In this document: piece after piece, positions 17,124-27,058 of the stretch | Layout of the letters: the number at the start of each line of letters is the position of its first letter | How positions within the stretch are numbered: the first letter of the stretch is position 1 | Source: Phycisphaerae bacterium | Lineage (GTDB): Bacteria > Planctomycetota > Phycisphaerae > Sedimentisphaerales > Anaerohalosphaeraceae | Direction: 5' to 3' | Assembly: GCA_012729675.1 (NCBI GenBank) | Contig: JAAYCR010000067.1 | Span: forward strand, 1 to 44,011 | Length of the DNA: 44,011 nt | Translations under genes and position numbers: made by a program | Notes under the pieces: generated by a model | What the model was told of the DNA's origin: nothing | Database searches by the model: none | Seen by the model: the letters and a program-made list of their open reading frames with translations, nothing else

Positions 17124-20100
17124 TATGGGGTTTGGCCGCAGCATTTTTTGTATTTTTTGCCGCTGCCGCAGGGGCAGGGGTCGTTCCGGCCGACTTTGGG
17201 CTGGTCGAGCTTGATTTGCTTGACCTTTTGTTCGCCCTGTGGGGCGGTTGCGGCGGCCCGCTGGCGCTGGCTCATCTCAAACTGGCTGACTTCCTGCTTT
17301 TGCGTCTGGCTAACGTTATAGACGCTGCGGCTCTGCTGGCCGGCCTGCAAACGCACCCGGAAAATGATGTCCGTAACGCGATCCTCGATGGTCTCGAGCA
17401 TCTCGTTGAACATCCGAAAACCTTCCTGTTTATATTCGATTTTCGGGTCTTTTTCGGCGTAGGCGCGGAGCATAATGCTCTCTTTGAGGTGATCCATCGC
17501 GTATAGATGATCTTTCCAGGTCGTGTCGAAAATCTGAATCAGGACAAAACGCTCCAGATCAGACAGTTCCTTACGCAGAAAACTTTTGGCCGTGTCAAAA
17601 AGCGTCTTGGCGGCGGCGTCCTTGTCTTTGAGGGCGTCGGGGGGCAATTTTGCCCCAAACCGCTCATTTGCCCACTCGGCCAGCACCTCCGGTCCCGCAG
17701 TGCGCAGTTTGTTTTCGATGGTTTGCGTAATCCGGTCGTCATCCCAGGCCTTGCTCATCTCCAGCAGCCGGGTGAAAATATCTTTGGGCTGCATCTCGGC
17801 CAATTGCTCAGCGGTCAGGTCGGATTCATACTTGCGGCGTGCCCACTCGGCCAGCGCCTCAAACGCATAAACGTTTGGTCCCTGCGGCCCAAAGACCATA
17901 TTCATTGCGTATTCGACCGGGTATTCAATCTCGCGTTTGCGGTAGAGCGCGGCGACGTGATCGACGACTTTCTGTTTGGCGGCGGCAGGTTCGGCGTCTT
18001 TGAGTTCCTGCGGGTCGATCTTGAGGTCAAACTTGCCCTGTGCCCAGACGGCGAACATCAGCGCGGCATAATCTTCTTTGAGAAAGTCGTCCATTCTCGC
18101 CATGCTTTTTTTGGCCACCTGTTCGCAGGCGGCTTCAACGAGCGTTTCTTCAATCTCCTCCGCATTCATCTGGCGGAGTTTGGAAGCGGACAGACTGGCC
18201 TTAAACGCGCTCATTGCCCATTTGCACAGCGCCTCAATATTCCATGTCCCGGAGTCTTCATAATCTTCAAGATATTCGCCCAGCGAGACGGAGATATCGT
18301 TGGCAACATTCTTTTTGGCCTGCTCGCGGATCGTCTCTTCAATCCACTCGGCGTCCGCCCCGTCAATGCGTTTGGGGTCGATGTCCACGCCGAAGTCGGC
18401 CTTGGCCCATTCGCTTAGACAACGGAGGGCGTAGTCCGGGGCGAGAATTTTGTCGGCCGTGTCGTTGATGACATCGCCGATCATATCGTCGATGGTTTTT
18501 TTGAGATCAACGCCTTCAATGATTTTGCGGCGGCGCGAGTAGAAAATCTTGCGCTGGTAGTCCATCACCTCATCGTATTCAAGCAGGCTCTTGCGGGCTT
18601 CGAAGTTGCGTTCTTCGACCTTCTTCTGGGCTTTTTCGACGCCCTTGCTGATGCGTTTGTGCTGGATGGGCATCCCTTCTTCCCAGCCGATCATCGATAG
18701 CGCCTTGACCGTCCAGTCCGGCGCAAAGACGCGCATCAGGTCATCGTCGAAGGACAAAAAGAACACGCTGCTGCCGGGGTCGCCCTGACGCCCGGCACGG
18801 CCGCGAAGCTGGTTGTCGATGCGTCGCGATTCGTGGCGTTCGGTACCAAGGATGTGCAGGCCGCCGATCTTGGCGACGCTTTCGCCCAGTTTGATGTCCG
18901 TGCCGCGCCCGGCCATATTCGTCGCAATCGTTACATTACCGCGGACCGAGCCGTCGCGGGCGGTGTGCTGATGGCCGGCCTTTTCGACGATGACGGCTTC
19001 GCGGGCGTGCTGCTTGGCATTGAGGACTTCGTGTTCGACGCCGTGCCGGCGTTTGAGGGCATCGGAAAGCGCCTCGCTTTTTTCGATGCTCACCGTCCCG
19101 ACCAGCACCGGACGACCGGCACAGCAGACCTCGTGAATTTCATCGACGATGGCCAGAAACTTTTCGCGCATCGATTTATAAATCATATCCTCGCGGTCGT
19201 CGCGGACACAGGGCTTGTTGGTCGGAATCGTCACCACGTCCAACTTGTAAATCTTCATAAACTCGTCGGCCTCGGTGGCGGCGGTTCCGGTCATGCCGGA
19301 GATTTGGCCGTAAAGCTTAAAGAAATTTTGCAGCGTAATCGTCGCCAGCGTCTGCGATTCTTCCTTGATCTGGACGTTTTCCTTGGCCTCAACGGCCTGA
19401 TGGAGACCGTCCGACCACTGCCGCCCGTGCATCAGGCGGCCGGTAAATTCATCGACGATGATGACCTTGCCTTCCATCACGACGTAATTTTTTTCCTTCT
19501 CGAACACCAGATGTGCCCGCAGGGCCTGCTCGATCATGTGCGGCCATTCGGCGTTCTGGCCGAGATAGAACGACCCGACGCCGGCCAAATCCTGGGCGGC
19601 GGCGATGCCCTTTTCCATCAGCGACACTGATTTGCGTTCAAAGTTGACGTTGTAATAAAGCGTCTCTTCTTCGATCTGGTCTTCGGTGCCGCGCAGTTCC
19701 TCGGCCAGCCGTGCCTTGGCGTCGTCAAGCTGTTTTTGTGTCTTGTCGATGACGGCCTGCGCTTTTTGTATGCGAAGATCATCTTTGCCGCGTTTGGCAT
19801 CAGCCAGTTCGCCCTGCGCGTTGGCAATGGTGCGTGTATATTCGTCGATGGCTTTTTTGAGCCGGTCATAGGAGCTTTGCAGATTCAAAAGCTGTCGGGC
19901 GACGCCGTCGGCCTTTTTGTAGCGACTGACATCGTCCTGCGCCGGGCCGGAGATAATCAGCGGCGTTCGCGCCTCGTCGATCAGAATCGAGTCCACTTCG
20001 TCGATGATGGCGTATTCCAGCGACCCTTGCGCCATCTGTTCAACCGCGATTTTCATATTGTCGCGGAGGTAGTCAAAGCCGAATTCGTTGTTCGTGCCGT

Positions 20101-20647
20101 AGGTGATGTCGCAGGCGTACTGGGCGCGGCGTTCGTCACCGGTGGTGTCCATATCCGCCTGAATCGCCCCGACCGTCATCCCGAGGGCGTTATACACCGG
20201 TCCCATCCACTCGGCGTCGCGTTTGGCCAGGTAGTCGTTGACAGTTACGACGTGCACGTGACGGCCGGTCAGATGCACCAGGTACGCCGCCAGCGTCGCC
20301 ACCAGCGTCTTGCCCTCGCCGGTGGACATCTCGGCGATCTTGCCTTCATACAGCACGTTGCCGCCGACCAACTGCACGTCAAAATGCCGCATTTCCAGCT
20401 TCCGCCGCGCCGCTTCCCGCACGACGGCAAACGCCTCGGTGAGAATCTGTTCCGGGCTTGTGCCCCCGGCAAGGGCCTCTTTAAACGCGGCGGTCTTGGT
20501 CTTAAGCTGCTCGTCACTGAGCGCCTGCATCTGCGATTCATATTCTCCCGCCGCCACCGCTGCCTGCATATACGACCGCACCAGCCGCTCGTTGCGGGAA
20601 CCGAATATTTTCAATAACCACGTATTGAATGTCGCCAACTTCATCAT
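17123..20647 (-). CDS. secA: Preprotein translocase ATPase SecA, enlarged
   Basis: SecA drives proteins through the SecYEG channel. At 1174 residues it is far longer than E. coli SecA (901). Standard parts are Walker A (GEGKT, 110-114), DEVD box (216-219), GMTGTA (451-456), the second helicase half ([29 protein letters not shown]) and the C-terminal SEC-C zinc motif ([13 protein letters not shown]). Two extras explain the size: a Lys/Glu/Ala-rich coiled coil at about 244-330 inside the ATPase half, and five copies of a roughly 60-residue unit centred on Trp747, 810, 868, 935 and 992. E. coli has one such unit (WDIEGL...). The double ATG start follows AAGGA. Confidence 0.96.
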   Translation of the reverse strand: MMKLATFNTWLLKIFGSRNERLVRSYMQAAVAAGEYESQMQALSDEQLKTKTAAFKEALAGGTSPEQILTEAFAVVREAARRKLEMRHFDVQLVGGNVLYEGKIAEMSTGEGKTLVATLAAYLVHLTGRHVHVVTVNDYLAKRDAEWMGPVYNALGMTVGAIQADMDTTGDERRAQYACDITYGTNNEFGFDYLRDNMKIAVEQMAQGSLEYAIIDEVDSILIDEARTPLIISGPAQDDVSRYKKADGVARQLLNLQSSYDRLKKAIDEYTRTIANAQGELADAKRGKDDLRIQKAQAVIDKTQKQLDDAKARLAEELRGTEDQIEEETLYYNVNFERKSVSLMEKGIAAAQDLAGVGSFYLGQNAEWPHMIEQALRAHLVFEKEKNYVVMEGKVIIVDEFTGRLMHGRQWSDGLHQAVEAKENVQIKEESQTLATITLQNFFKLYGQISGMTGTAATEADEFMKIYKLDVVTIPTNKPCVRDDREDMIYKSMREKFLAIVDEIHEVCCAGRPVLVGTVSIEKSEALSDALKRRHGVEHEVLNAKQHAREAVIVEKAGHQHTARDGSVRGNVTIATNMAGRGTDIKLGESVAKIGGLHILGTERHESRRIDNQLRGRAGRQGDPGSSVFFLSFDDDLMRVFAPDWTVKALSMIGWEEGMPIQHKRISKGVEKAQKKVEERNFEARKSLLEYDEVMDYQRKIFYSRRRKIIEGVDLKKTIDDMIGDVINDTADKILAPDYALRCLSEWAKADFGVDIDPKRIDGADAEWIEETIREQAKKNVANDISVSLGEYLEDYEDSGTWNIEALCKWAMSAFKASLSASKLRQMNAEEIEETLVEAACEQVAKKSMARMDDFLKEDYAALMFAVWAQGKFDLKIDPQELKDAEPAAAKQKVVDHVAALYRKREIEYPVEYAMNMVFGPQGPNVYAFEALAEWARRKYESDLTAEQLAEMQPKDIFTRLLEMSKAWDDDRITQTIENKLRTAGPEVLAEWANERFGAKLPPDALKDKDAAAKTLFDTAKSFLRKELSDLERFVLIQIFDTTWKDHLYAMDHLKESIMLRAYAEKDPKIEYKQEGFRMFNEMLETIEDRVTDIIFRVRLQAGQQSRSVYNVSQTQKQEVSQFEMSQRQRAAATAPQGEQKVKQIKLDQPKVGRNDPCPCGSGKKYKKCCGQTP

Positions 20648-20800
20648 TGCATCCTTACATATAACCGTAAATATTGCTCGATAATATCCTGACTTTATAT
20701 TAAGTGTTCTATTTTACTCTCGTTGCATACAGATTTGTACCTTTTTTTTTCCCACCTGTCCGGAAAGACCAATCGGCGGGATAGGGCCTTGTGCAATAAA

Positions 20801-20828
20801 TTGGACAATGGTAAAATACCGATAGTAT
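20801..20828 (+). promoter_or_regulatory. Possible promoter of the surface-glycan cluster
   Basis: TTGGAC and TAGTAT are spaced by 16 nt, about 55 nt before the first gene. An overlapping alternative is TTGTGC, 17 nt, TAAAAT (about 20790-20817). The remainder of 20648-20881 is AT-rich and holds no gene. Confidence 0.4.
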
Positions 20829-20881
20829 CCATAGGGTTTGCCTGTCGAGATACAGCGCCTTTAAAAAAAGGATGATTTCAA

Positions 20882-21541
20882 GTGGATAAAAAAATCGACG
20901 TTTCTTACAAGGAAGTGTACAAAAAGGCGTTTTGGGATATCCAGAATTCGCGAGCGCCCGGTTTTTTCGATGAGGCCGCACTTCCTTCATATACACACCC
21001 GAATGGACTTATGAGTCGGCTCTTTTGGGATAGGGTCGAGACTGCATTGACGATAGCAGGAGATATCCAAAATCATACGGTATTGGATTTTGGATGCGGA
21101 GGAGGTCCGATCTTTCTATATTTGCAGCGCTGCCATTGCAGCATATCAGGGTGTGACAATAAATTTTCTGAACTGTCAAAAGATATGTGTGGACGTCTCA
21201 GCACCCAGGTTGCGATATCAACAGATGTTTTCGAACTTGGCGGGCGTTTTGACACGATTTTTGCACTGGATGTGCTGGAGCACATTCCTGATCTTGAAAA
21301 AGTGTCGGTGAAATTAAAAGAATTGATAGAGGATTTTGGTCAACTGATCATTTCGGGGCCGACCGAAAACACGTTTTATCATCTCGGCCGCAGGCTGGCG
21401 GGCTTTTCGGGCCATTATCATGTCAGAAATATTTATGATATCGAACGCCAGCTTAGTGAAATCGGACTTCGAAAAACTGAACTGAAGACCTTATATTGGC
21501 CGATGCCGCTGTTCCGCATCAGTCGATGGACAAAACAATAA
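20882..21541 (+). CDS. Class I SAM-dependent methyltransferase
   Basis: The 219-residue protein shows the Rossmann motif I VLDFGCGGGPIFLYL at about residues 62-76 and the post-motif FDTIFALDVLEHIPDLE, typical of small-molecule or glycan methyltransferases. The start is GTG, about 9 nt after AAGGA. It opens a plus-strand cluster with glycosyltransferases, 15 bp before the next gene, so a sugar or lipid-linked glycan is a likely substrate; this is inference from context. Confidence 0.8.
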   Translation: MDKKIDVSYKEVYKKAFWDIQNSRAPGFFDEAALPSYTHPNGLMSRLFWDRVETALTIAGDIQNHTVLDFGCGGGPIFLYLQRCHCSISGCDNKFSELSKDMCGRLSTQVAISTDVFELGGRFDTIFALDVLEHIPDLEKVSVKLKELIEDFGQLIISGPTENTFYHLGRRLAGFSGHYHVRNIYDIERQLSEIGLRKTELKTLYWPMPLFRISRWTKQ

Positions 21542-21556
21542 GGAGAAAAGTCACCC

Positions 21557-22537
21557 ATGGATTATCCTAAAACCGCTGTAATTATCCCCGCGTTTCGGGT
21601 TGCCGATACAATATGCGACGTGGTTCTGTCGCTGCCGGGGTGGGTGGAGACGATTATCGTCGTCGATGACGCTTGTCCGGCCCATTCAGGCAAGATCGCG
21701 GAAAGCCTGCATCATTCAAAAGTACTTGTCATTTATCATGAGCAAAATCTGGGTGTCGGCGGAGCGGTGCAGACCGGTTACAGGAAAGCATTGGAGATGG
21801 GCTGTAATATCATGGTGAAAGTGGATGGCGACGGCCAAATGGATCCTCGCTATATTCCCGCCCTCATCGCGCCGCTTGTCCACGGCGAGGTTGACTATGC
21901 CAAAGGGAATCGGTTTTGGGATTTTTCAGCCCTGCGGGCGATGCCGAAGATGCGCTTGTTGGGAAACAATTTTCTGTCGTTTCTTGAAAAAATGTTTTCC
22001 GGATACTGGCACATTATGGATCCGACCAACGGCTTTACCGCCCTCCATCAACGAGCGGCCCGAAGATTAAACCTAAACAAGATATCCAAAGGATATTTCT
22101 TTGAATCCGACATGCTGCTGCACTTGAACCTGAGCGGCGCCGTGGTTCGGGACGTGCCGATACCGGCCAGATATGGCGATGAAATAAGTTCATTAAGCAT
22201 CAGAAAAGTGCTGATCCAGTTTCCGCCGCGTCTGCTGTATGGATTGATGAAACGTATCTTTTTCAACTATTTCATCTATGATTTCAATATGGCCTCTGTT
22301 TATCTGGTCACCGGAATTCCCTTATTTTTGTGGGGTGTGCTGTTTGGGTTGTATCAGTGGATCGATTCGGTTGCCGCGGGAACCCCCAAAACCGCCGGAA
22401 CCATCATGCTGGCGGCGCTGCCGCTGATACTGGCACTGGAAATGCTGCTCCAGGCCGTTAATATCGATATTCAACGCTCACAGCAAAATCTAACACGGAG
22501 GACCTCCCTTGAAGACGAAGTGGACGGCATGGATTAA
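21557..22537 (+). CDS. GT2 family glycosyltransferase with C-terminal membrane segments
   Basis: The 326-residue protein starts with a GT-A fold (AVIIPAFRVADTICDVV, VVDDACPAHSGKIA, VKVDGDGQMDP with the DxD-like site), as in dolichol/polyprenyl-phosphate mannose synthases. Residues about 240-310 contain two hydrophobic stretches that should anchor it in the membrane. It probably transfers a sugar from a nucleotide donor to a polyprenyl phosphate. AGGAG precedes the ATG by 11 nt. Its end overlaps the DUF2142 gene by 29 bp. Confidence 0.87.
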   Translation: MDYPKTAVIIPAFRVADTICDVVLSLPGWVETIIVVDDACPAHSGKIAESLHHSKVLVIYHEQNLGVGGAVQTGYRKALEMGCNIMVKVDGDGQMDPRYIPALIAPLVHGEVDYAKGNRFWDFSALRAMPKMRLLGNNFLSFLEKMFSGYWHIMDPTNGFTALHQRAARRLNLNKISKGYFFESDMLLHLNLSGAVVRDVPIPARYGDEISSLSIRKVLIQFPPRLLYGLMKRIFFNYFIYDFNMASVYLVTGIPLFLWGVLFGLYQWIDSVAAGTPKTAGTIMLAALPLILALEMLLQAVNIDIQRSQQNLTRRTSLEDEVDGMD

Positions 22538-23882
22538 ACACACTGAAGTGCATTTTGCGGCTGTAGGTACGCTGTTCGGGCTTTTGTATTTAGTTGTCGT
22601 TCCGCCGTTTCAGGTCGCCGACGAGGACCGGCATTATTTTCGGGCGTTTCAGATTGCCGAAGGGCACTTTGTGTCCGAGGTACATGAAGAGGCTGCGGGC
22701 GGATGGTTGCCCGTTAGCGTGGCCGCATGCGGATCGAGTACGAACGCCATGCGATGGGATCTGGACGTTAAGACCCAAAGGCAGGACATCGTCAAACGGC
22801 TGCACGATCCTCTCAATGTATCCGAACGCGTGTTTGTCGGTTTTCGCTCCGCATCCTATTCACCCATAGCCTATCTGCCGGCGGCCGCGGCGATGCGGAT
22901 CGGGATAGGACTTAAGGCCTCTCCGCTTCTGCTGATGTATGCAGGCAGACTTGCCAATCTGATTGTGTGGCTGCTGTTGATCTTTCTGGCAATTCGGATT
23001 GTCCCGCTTTATAAGTGGGTATTTTTTGTGTTGGCATTGACGCCGATGTCGCTTTATCAGGGCGCCTCAGTAAGCGCTGACAGCGTGACCAATGCGCTGG
23101 CCTTTTTAACTCTTGCCGTAGTCGTTCGTCAGGGATGTTCGGAAACCGGGCCGATACATCGCAAAACGATAGTACTGCTGGTGGCGATGACAACGCTTCT
23201 TACAATGACAAAAAATATCCTCTTTCTGTTTTGCTTTTTGTATTTTTTGATTCCGGTTGATCGATGCGGTACACGAAAGCGTTATTTCCTTTTGTTTTTG
23301 TTGTTGGCGTCTATCAATTTGTCGGCGTTGCTGATATGGCATTGGCTCGTCGGAAAACTTCCCATTTACTGGAATGTCGGCGTTTTTCCGGAACAGCAAG
23401 CGGCGTATATTCTGCGGCACCCTTTTCTCTATTTGTGTACTCTGTTCGACACGGTGCGGCACTACTTCTATTCTTATTATACGGGATTTATCGGGGCTTT
23501 TGGATGGCGGTTTTTTTACCTGTCGAAATGGCACGTTCGCTTGTGGATTCTGCTGTTACTGTTCGTTTCGCTGACGGAGGGAAGATCCGATCTGTGTATT
23601 TCCCGTCGTCAAAAAGGGATACTGTTCAGTGTCTGCGCCTTGACAGGCGTGATTATTTTTACACTGCTTTACTTGTTTTGGAATCCGATCGGGGCCGAAC
23701 GCATTCAAGGGGTTCAGTCTCGCTATTTTATTCCGATCGCACCGTTGTTTTTCCTGTGCTTGTACAATCGCCGATTTGGGGTTGACGCTCCGATCAAGCC
23801 GGCGATGATATCGCTGGCTACCACCGTATCTTTATTGATCGCCTTGTCTTTTATCTCTCAGCGATTTTATGAAACGGGATAG
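22509..23882 (+). CDS. DUF2142-type polytopic membrane protein
   Basis: The 457-residue protein has about ten hydrophobic segments and a large polar loop after the first one, which opens with VVVPPFQVADEDRHYFRAFQIA. This matches DUF2142 proteins, which resemble membrane glycosyltransferases of the GT-C type. The start is TTG at 22509, supported by GGAGG 8 nt upstream; an unusual detail is that the ribosome binding site is part of a perfect dyad, GGAGGACCTCC. It presumably works with the neighbouring GT2 enzymes on a lipid-linked sugar. Confidence 0.78.
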   Translation: MKTKWTAWIKHTEVHFAAVGTLFGLLYLVVVPPFQVADEDRHYFRAFQIAEGHFVSEVHEEAAGGWLPVSVAACGSSTNAMRWDLDVKTQRQDIVKRLHDPLNVSERVFVGFRSASYSPIAYLPAAAAMRIGIGLKASPLLLMYAGRLANLIVWLLLIFLAIRIVPLYKWVFFVLALTPMSLYQGASVSADSVTNALAFLTLAVVVRQGCSETGPIHRKTIVLLVAMTTLLTMTKNILFLFCFLYFLIPVDRCGTRKRYFLLFLLLASINLSALLIWHWLVGKLPIYWNVGVFPEQQAAYILRHPFLYLCTLFDTVRHYFYSYYTGFIGAFGWRFFYLSKWHVRLWILLLLFVSLTEGRSDLCISRRQKGILFSVCALTGVIIFTLLYLFWNPIGAERIQGVQSRYFIPIAPLFFLCLYNRRFGVDAPIKPAMISLATTVSLLIALSFISQRFYETG

Positions 23883-23899
23883 ACTCGCGGGAGGATTAA

Positions 23900-23932
23900 T
23901 GACTGTACAAACAAGCTCAACGACGCATTGAA
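23900..23932 (+). other. Ten-codon mini-ORF between DUF2142 and GT2 genes
   Basis: GGGAGG stands 4 nt before an ATG that opens only ten codons (MTVQTSSTTH), ending 16 nt before the start of the next gene. It may be a leader peptide or a leftover of a former start; no function is known. Confidence 0.3.
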
Positions 23933-23948
23933 AGGAAGTGGCCACAAA

Positions 23949-24743
23949 ATGTTGCGGAATAAAAAAGTCATTGTTGTTATGCCGGCGTATAATGCGGAAA
24001 AAACCCTTTTACAGACCTATCGCGAGGTGCTGGAACAGGAAATCGTGGATCTTGTTGTTGTTGTTGACGACAGCAGTTCGGATCGGACAACGGCGATTGC
24101 AAAATCCCTGCCGCAAACGGTGGTTCATACCCATGCTGTGAATTCGGGATACGGGGCCAATCAAAAAACATGCTATCGATATGCGCTGGCGCATGGCGCC
24201 GACATCGTCATTATGGTGCATCCCGACTATCAGTACACCCCGCGGCTGATCCCGGCGATGGCATCCCTGATTGGAAACGGCCTGTATCACTGTGTTTTAG
24301 GTTCGCGTATTCTGGGCGGCTATGCGTTGCGCGGAGGGATGCCGGTGTGGAAATACATCGCCAATCGTGTATTAACTTGTGCGGAAAATCTTTTGACGGG
24401 AGCCAAGTTGTCCGAATACCATACCGGCTATCGGGCTTTTTCTCGCGAACTGCTTGAAAAGCTCCCCCTGGAAAACAACTCCGACGATTTTGTATTCGAC
24501 AACGAAATGCTGGCACAGATCCTCTGGCAGGGATACCAGATCGCCGAGATCTCCTGCCCGACCAAATATTTCACAGAGGCGTCATCGATTAATTTTCAGA
24601 GGAGCTGTAAGTATGGGCTTGGCTGTCTCGGTGTCGCCTTGAAATATCGCTTGGCGAAGATGAAGCTTTGCAGGCCTTCGCTCTTCATTCCAAAAGGCGA
24701 ATTTTCTGAAGAAAAAGAACCGGGCTCTCAATGTCGTTTGTAG
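23949..24743 (+). CDS. GT2 family glycosyltransferase
   Basis: The protein of about 264 residues shows the GT-A pattern: VIVVMPAYNAEKTLLQTY, VVDDSSSDRT and IVIMVHPDYQYTP, where HPD takes the place of the usual DxD, a variant known in some polyprenyl-phosphate glycosyltransferases. The start is the ATG at 23949. It ends the plus-strand glycan cluster and overlaps the convergent GT39-like gene by 16 bp. Confidence 0.86.
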   Translation: MLRNKKVIVVMPAYNAEKTLLQTYREVLEQEIVDLVVVVDDSSSDRTTAIAKSLPQTVVHTHAVNSGYGANQKTCYRYALAHGADIVIMVHPDYQYTPRLIPAMASLIGNGLYHCVLGSRILGGYALRGGMPVWKYIANRVLTCAENLLTGAKLSEYHTGYRAFSRELLEKLPLENNSDDFVFDNEMLAQILWQGYQIAEISCPTKYFTEASSINFQRSCKYGLGCLGVALKYRLAKMKLCRPSLFIPKGEFSEEKEPGSQCRL

Positions 24744-26290
24744 AATCGAAGGCGTTTATCACGGAGATGGTCAGGAATTAAATAAGACCCTTCGAGGACA
24801 AACCCCTTGTGCTCCATCAGCAGATCGAGATCACTGACGACATCGGGTTTGAACATGTTATCGTAGCGAGGAGAAATCGCGTAAATCCGGGAATACCCAG
24901 AGGCGTCCAGATTGAGCAGTGCATCGAGGATGTCTTCAGTCGCAAGGAAATCCAGATGGGAAAACGAGAGAGTATGAGCCAGCGGCAAAAGATATCGTCG
25001 CGTCACCTCGTTGACGACGACTAAATCCGACCCTTCCGGATCGGTTGTTTCCGCGATGAACGAACGGTACAGGGCAAGATGTCGAGGGTCGTCCTCGGCG
25101 GCCGGATGTCGGACAAGGGCGAAGGAATTCAAGGCTAAAATCGCAAGAACGAACGCCAGGCTCGCAATGCCCCACATACGTCGTTTTTGGATCACCAGCG
25201 AAATCCCCGTGGAAAGATATAAAAATAACATCGGTATTATAAAAAACAGCAGTTTTGAAATAGGCAGGGTTTGCGTCCGCAGTATCCAGTCCGCTGCAAG
25301 GTTAAACGCAAGGTAAGCGCATAGGCCGACGGCAAAGTATCGCCCGGCGGGAGTCTTCAGGCTCCAGATACCCCCAAGGCCTATCAGGGCCGTCAGTGCA
25401 ATCGCCAAAACAAATTTATACCAACTGTAAGTGCCCGGCAGTGCGGCCGTAAAGTCAAACTCCAGAAAGTAGCGATAGACATGGAGGGGATTGCTCGCGC
25501 CATGAAAGTAAAAGTTGCCCGATCGGACGACGCTCATCTGCTCGGCCATGCTCGGCAGCCAGGGGAGGTAAAAGATCAGCACAAGCAGGGGGGTACACAT
25601 TATCATCAGCAGGCGGCGATTATTGTGACGAAAACCAAGCAGTAAAAATACCCCTTGGGCGATGGCCACAAACGCAAAATGATAAATCGTGTAAAGTCCC
25701 GCAATGACGGTCAAGATATACACCCAGAAATCAAGACTCGAAATCTTCAGGGTTTGGCGGTTGTAGAGGCGTATCGCCAACCATGTAGATAATAGCCCAA
25801 GAAGCATAGCAAGCGGATAAGGTCTGACCATGTGGGCGTAATGTACGCCATACGGAGAGAACGCCAACAAGATCGCAGCCGGCAAGGCGATGATCTTTGG
25901 GAAAAGACTTTTGGACAAGACGTAGAAAAGCACAATGGACAGAGTTGAAAAAAGAACGGACGGCAATCGAACGGCGAGTATGTCATTGCCGGCATATTTC
26001 AGGACAAAATGCAGGAAAACATAGTAGAGCGGCGGATGCATTCCCGCCCTACGCATGGATGGCAAGACCTCGGTGACCGAATAGTCGTCGGAATACGCAA
26101 CCAAGTGGTTGATCCTTTCGCCGGACATCGGCATCGGCGAAATTTTATCGTGATAGACAACAGCTTTTCCGGATGCCTGAAGAAGACTGATGCTCTCATC
26201 GCCGCTCACAGGCATATCATAACAATACATCAAACGCAGCAATGCGGAGGCCGTCAAAACCAGGCACAGAAAAAAGGTCTCTTTTTTCAT
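24728..26290 (-). CDS. GT39/ArnT-like membrane glycosyltransferase
   Basis: The 520-residue protein has a signal-anchor start and about ten to twelve hydrophobic segments. The first periplasmic loop holds the conserved acidic site after MPVSGDESISLLQA, as in the PMT/GT39 family that uses polyprenyl-phosphate sugars. HPPLYYVFLHFVLKY at about residues 90-104 is another family mark. It probably transfers a sugar from a lipid carrier to a surface molecule, which fits the GT2 enzymes next door that may make the donor. It starts 13 bp after efp on the same strand, without a clear ribosome binding site. Confidence 0.82.
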   Translation of the reverse strand: MKKETFFLCLVLTASALLRLMYCYDMPVSGDESISLLQASGKAVVYHDKISPMPMSGERINHLVAYSDDYSVTEVLPSMRRAGMHPPLYYVFLHFVLKYAGNDILAVRLPSVLFSTLSIVLFYVLSKSLFPKIIALPAAILLAFSPYGVHYAHMVRPYPLAMLLGLLSTWLAIRLYNRQTLKISSLDFWVYILTVIAGLYTIYHFAFVAIAQGVFLLLGFRHNNRRLLMIMCTPLLVLIFYLPWLPSMAEQMSVVRSGNFYFHGASNPLHVYRYFLEFDFTAALPGTYSWYKFVLAIALTALIGLGGIWSLKTPAGRYFAVGLCAYLAFNLAADWILRTQTLPISKLLFFIIPMLFLYLSTGISLVIQKRRMWGIASLAFVLAILALNSFALVRHPAAEDDPRHLALYRSFIAETTDPEGSDLVVVNEVTRRYLLPLAHTLSFSHLDFLATEDILDALLNLDASGYSRIYAISPRYDNMFKPDVVSDLDLLMEHKGFVLEGSYLIPDHLRDKRLRFYKRH

Positions 26291-26303
26291 CGTTTGTTGT
26301 TGT

Positions 26304-26864
26304 TCAATCTTTGACGCGCGTCACGTATTCGCCGGTGCGGGTGTCGATACGCAGGATTTCACCGATCTTGATAAACGGCGGCACCTGCACGACCAGCCCG
26401 GTCTCCATCGTGGCCGGTTTGTACTGGTTGGTGGCGGTGGCGCCTTTGATTTCGGGCATTGTGTCGGTGACTTCCAAATCCACCGTGTTCGGCAGCGACA
26501 CCACCACAGGCTTGTCCTGATACATACTGATTTGAAGCTGAGTGTTAGGTTTTAGATACAGCGGACCGTCCCCGAAGGCATCGTCGTCCAGCGTAATTTG
26601 GTCAAAGCTTTCCAGATCCATAAAATGGTGTTCATTGCTTGATGAGTACAAGTATTCAAAATTTCGCTTTTCAAGGTAAGCATCCTCTATAATTTCCTCG
26701 GCACGGATACGGACGTCGCGGATGCCGCCGTCGATGAGGTTTTTGAACTTGGTTTGATAGACCGCTCCGCCCTTGCCGAGCTTGACGTGTTGGAAATCCA
26801 CGATCACATACAGGACGCCGTCGATCTTGACGGTCTGCCCCTTTTTCATTTCCGATGCTTTCAT
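26304..26864 (-). CDS. efp: Elongation factor P
   Basis: EF-P relieves ribosome stalling at proline runs. The start at 26864 (GGAG, 6 nt spacer) gives 186 residues, the usual length. Lys31 in KLGKGGA is the residue equivalent to the modified Lys34 of E. coli; it is preceded by Leu instead of Pro. The three beta-barrel domains and the C-terminal segment GEILRIDTRTGEYVTRV are typical. No EpmA/EpmB or EarP partner is seen here. The gene has its own consensus promoter. Confidence 0.95.
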   Translation of the reverse strand: MKASEMKKGQTVKIDGVLYVIVDFQHVKLGKGGAVYQTKFKNLIDGGIRDVRIRAEEIIEDAYLEKRNFEYLYSSSNEHHFMDLESFDQITLDDDAFGDGPLYLKPNTQLQISMYQDKPVVVSLPNTVDLEVTDTMPEIKGATATNQYKPATMETGLVVQVPPFIKIGEILRIDTRTGEYVTRVKD

Positions 26865-26954
26865 TGAAGGCTCCAGTGCCAAATATAAGGTTTACGATTT
26901 TCAACTTCCGCGGAGCGGGCAATCGTGTCCCGCCCCCGAAAATACAAGTGCGAC

Positions 26955-26983
26955 ACTATCGCAGAACACGACGGAAATGTCAA
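26955..26983 (-). promoter_or_regulatory. Sigma70-type promoter of efp
   Basis: TTGACA and GATAGT are spaced by 17 nt on the minus strand. The leader of about 85 nt contains a GC-rich hairpin (GCGGG/CCCGC) near 26915-26935. Confidence 0.65.
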
Positions 26984-27058
26984 GATACCCTCGCGATAGA
27001 ACCAAAAAATTCCGTTCGCAGTGCTTTTTTGCCGAAACGGCATCGGTGGCAGGGGGTG

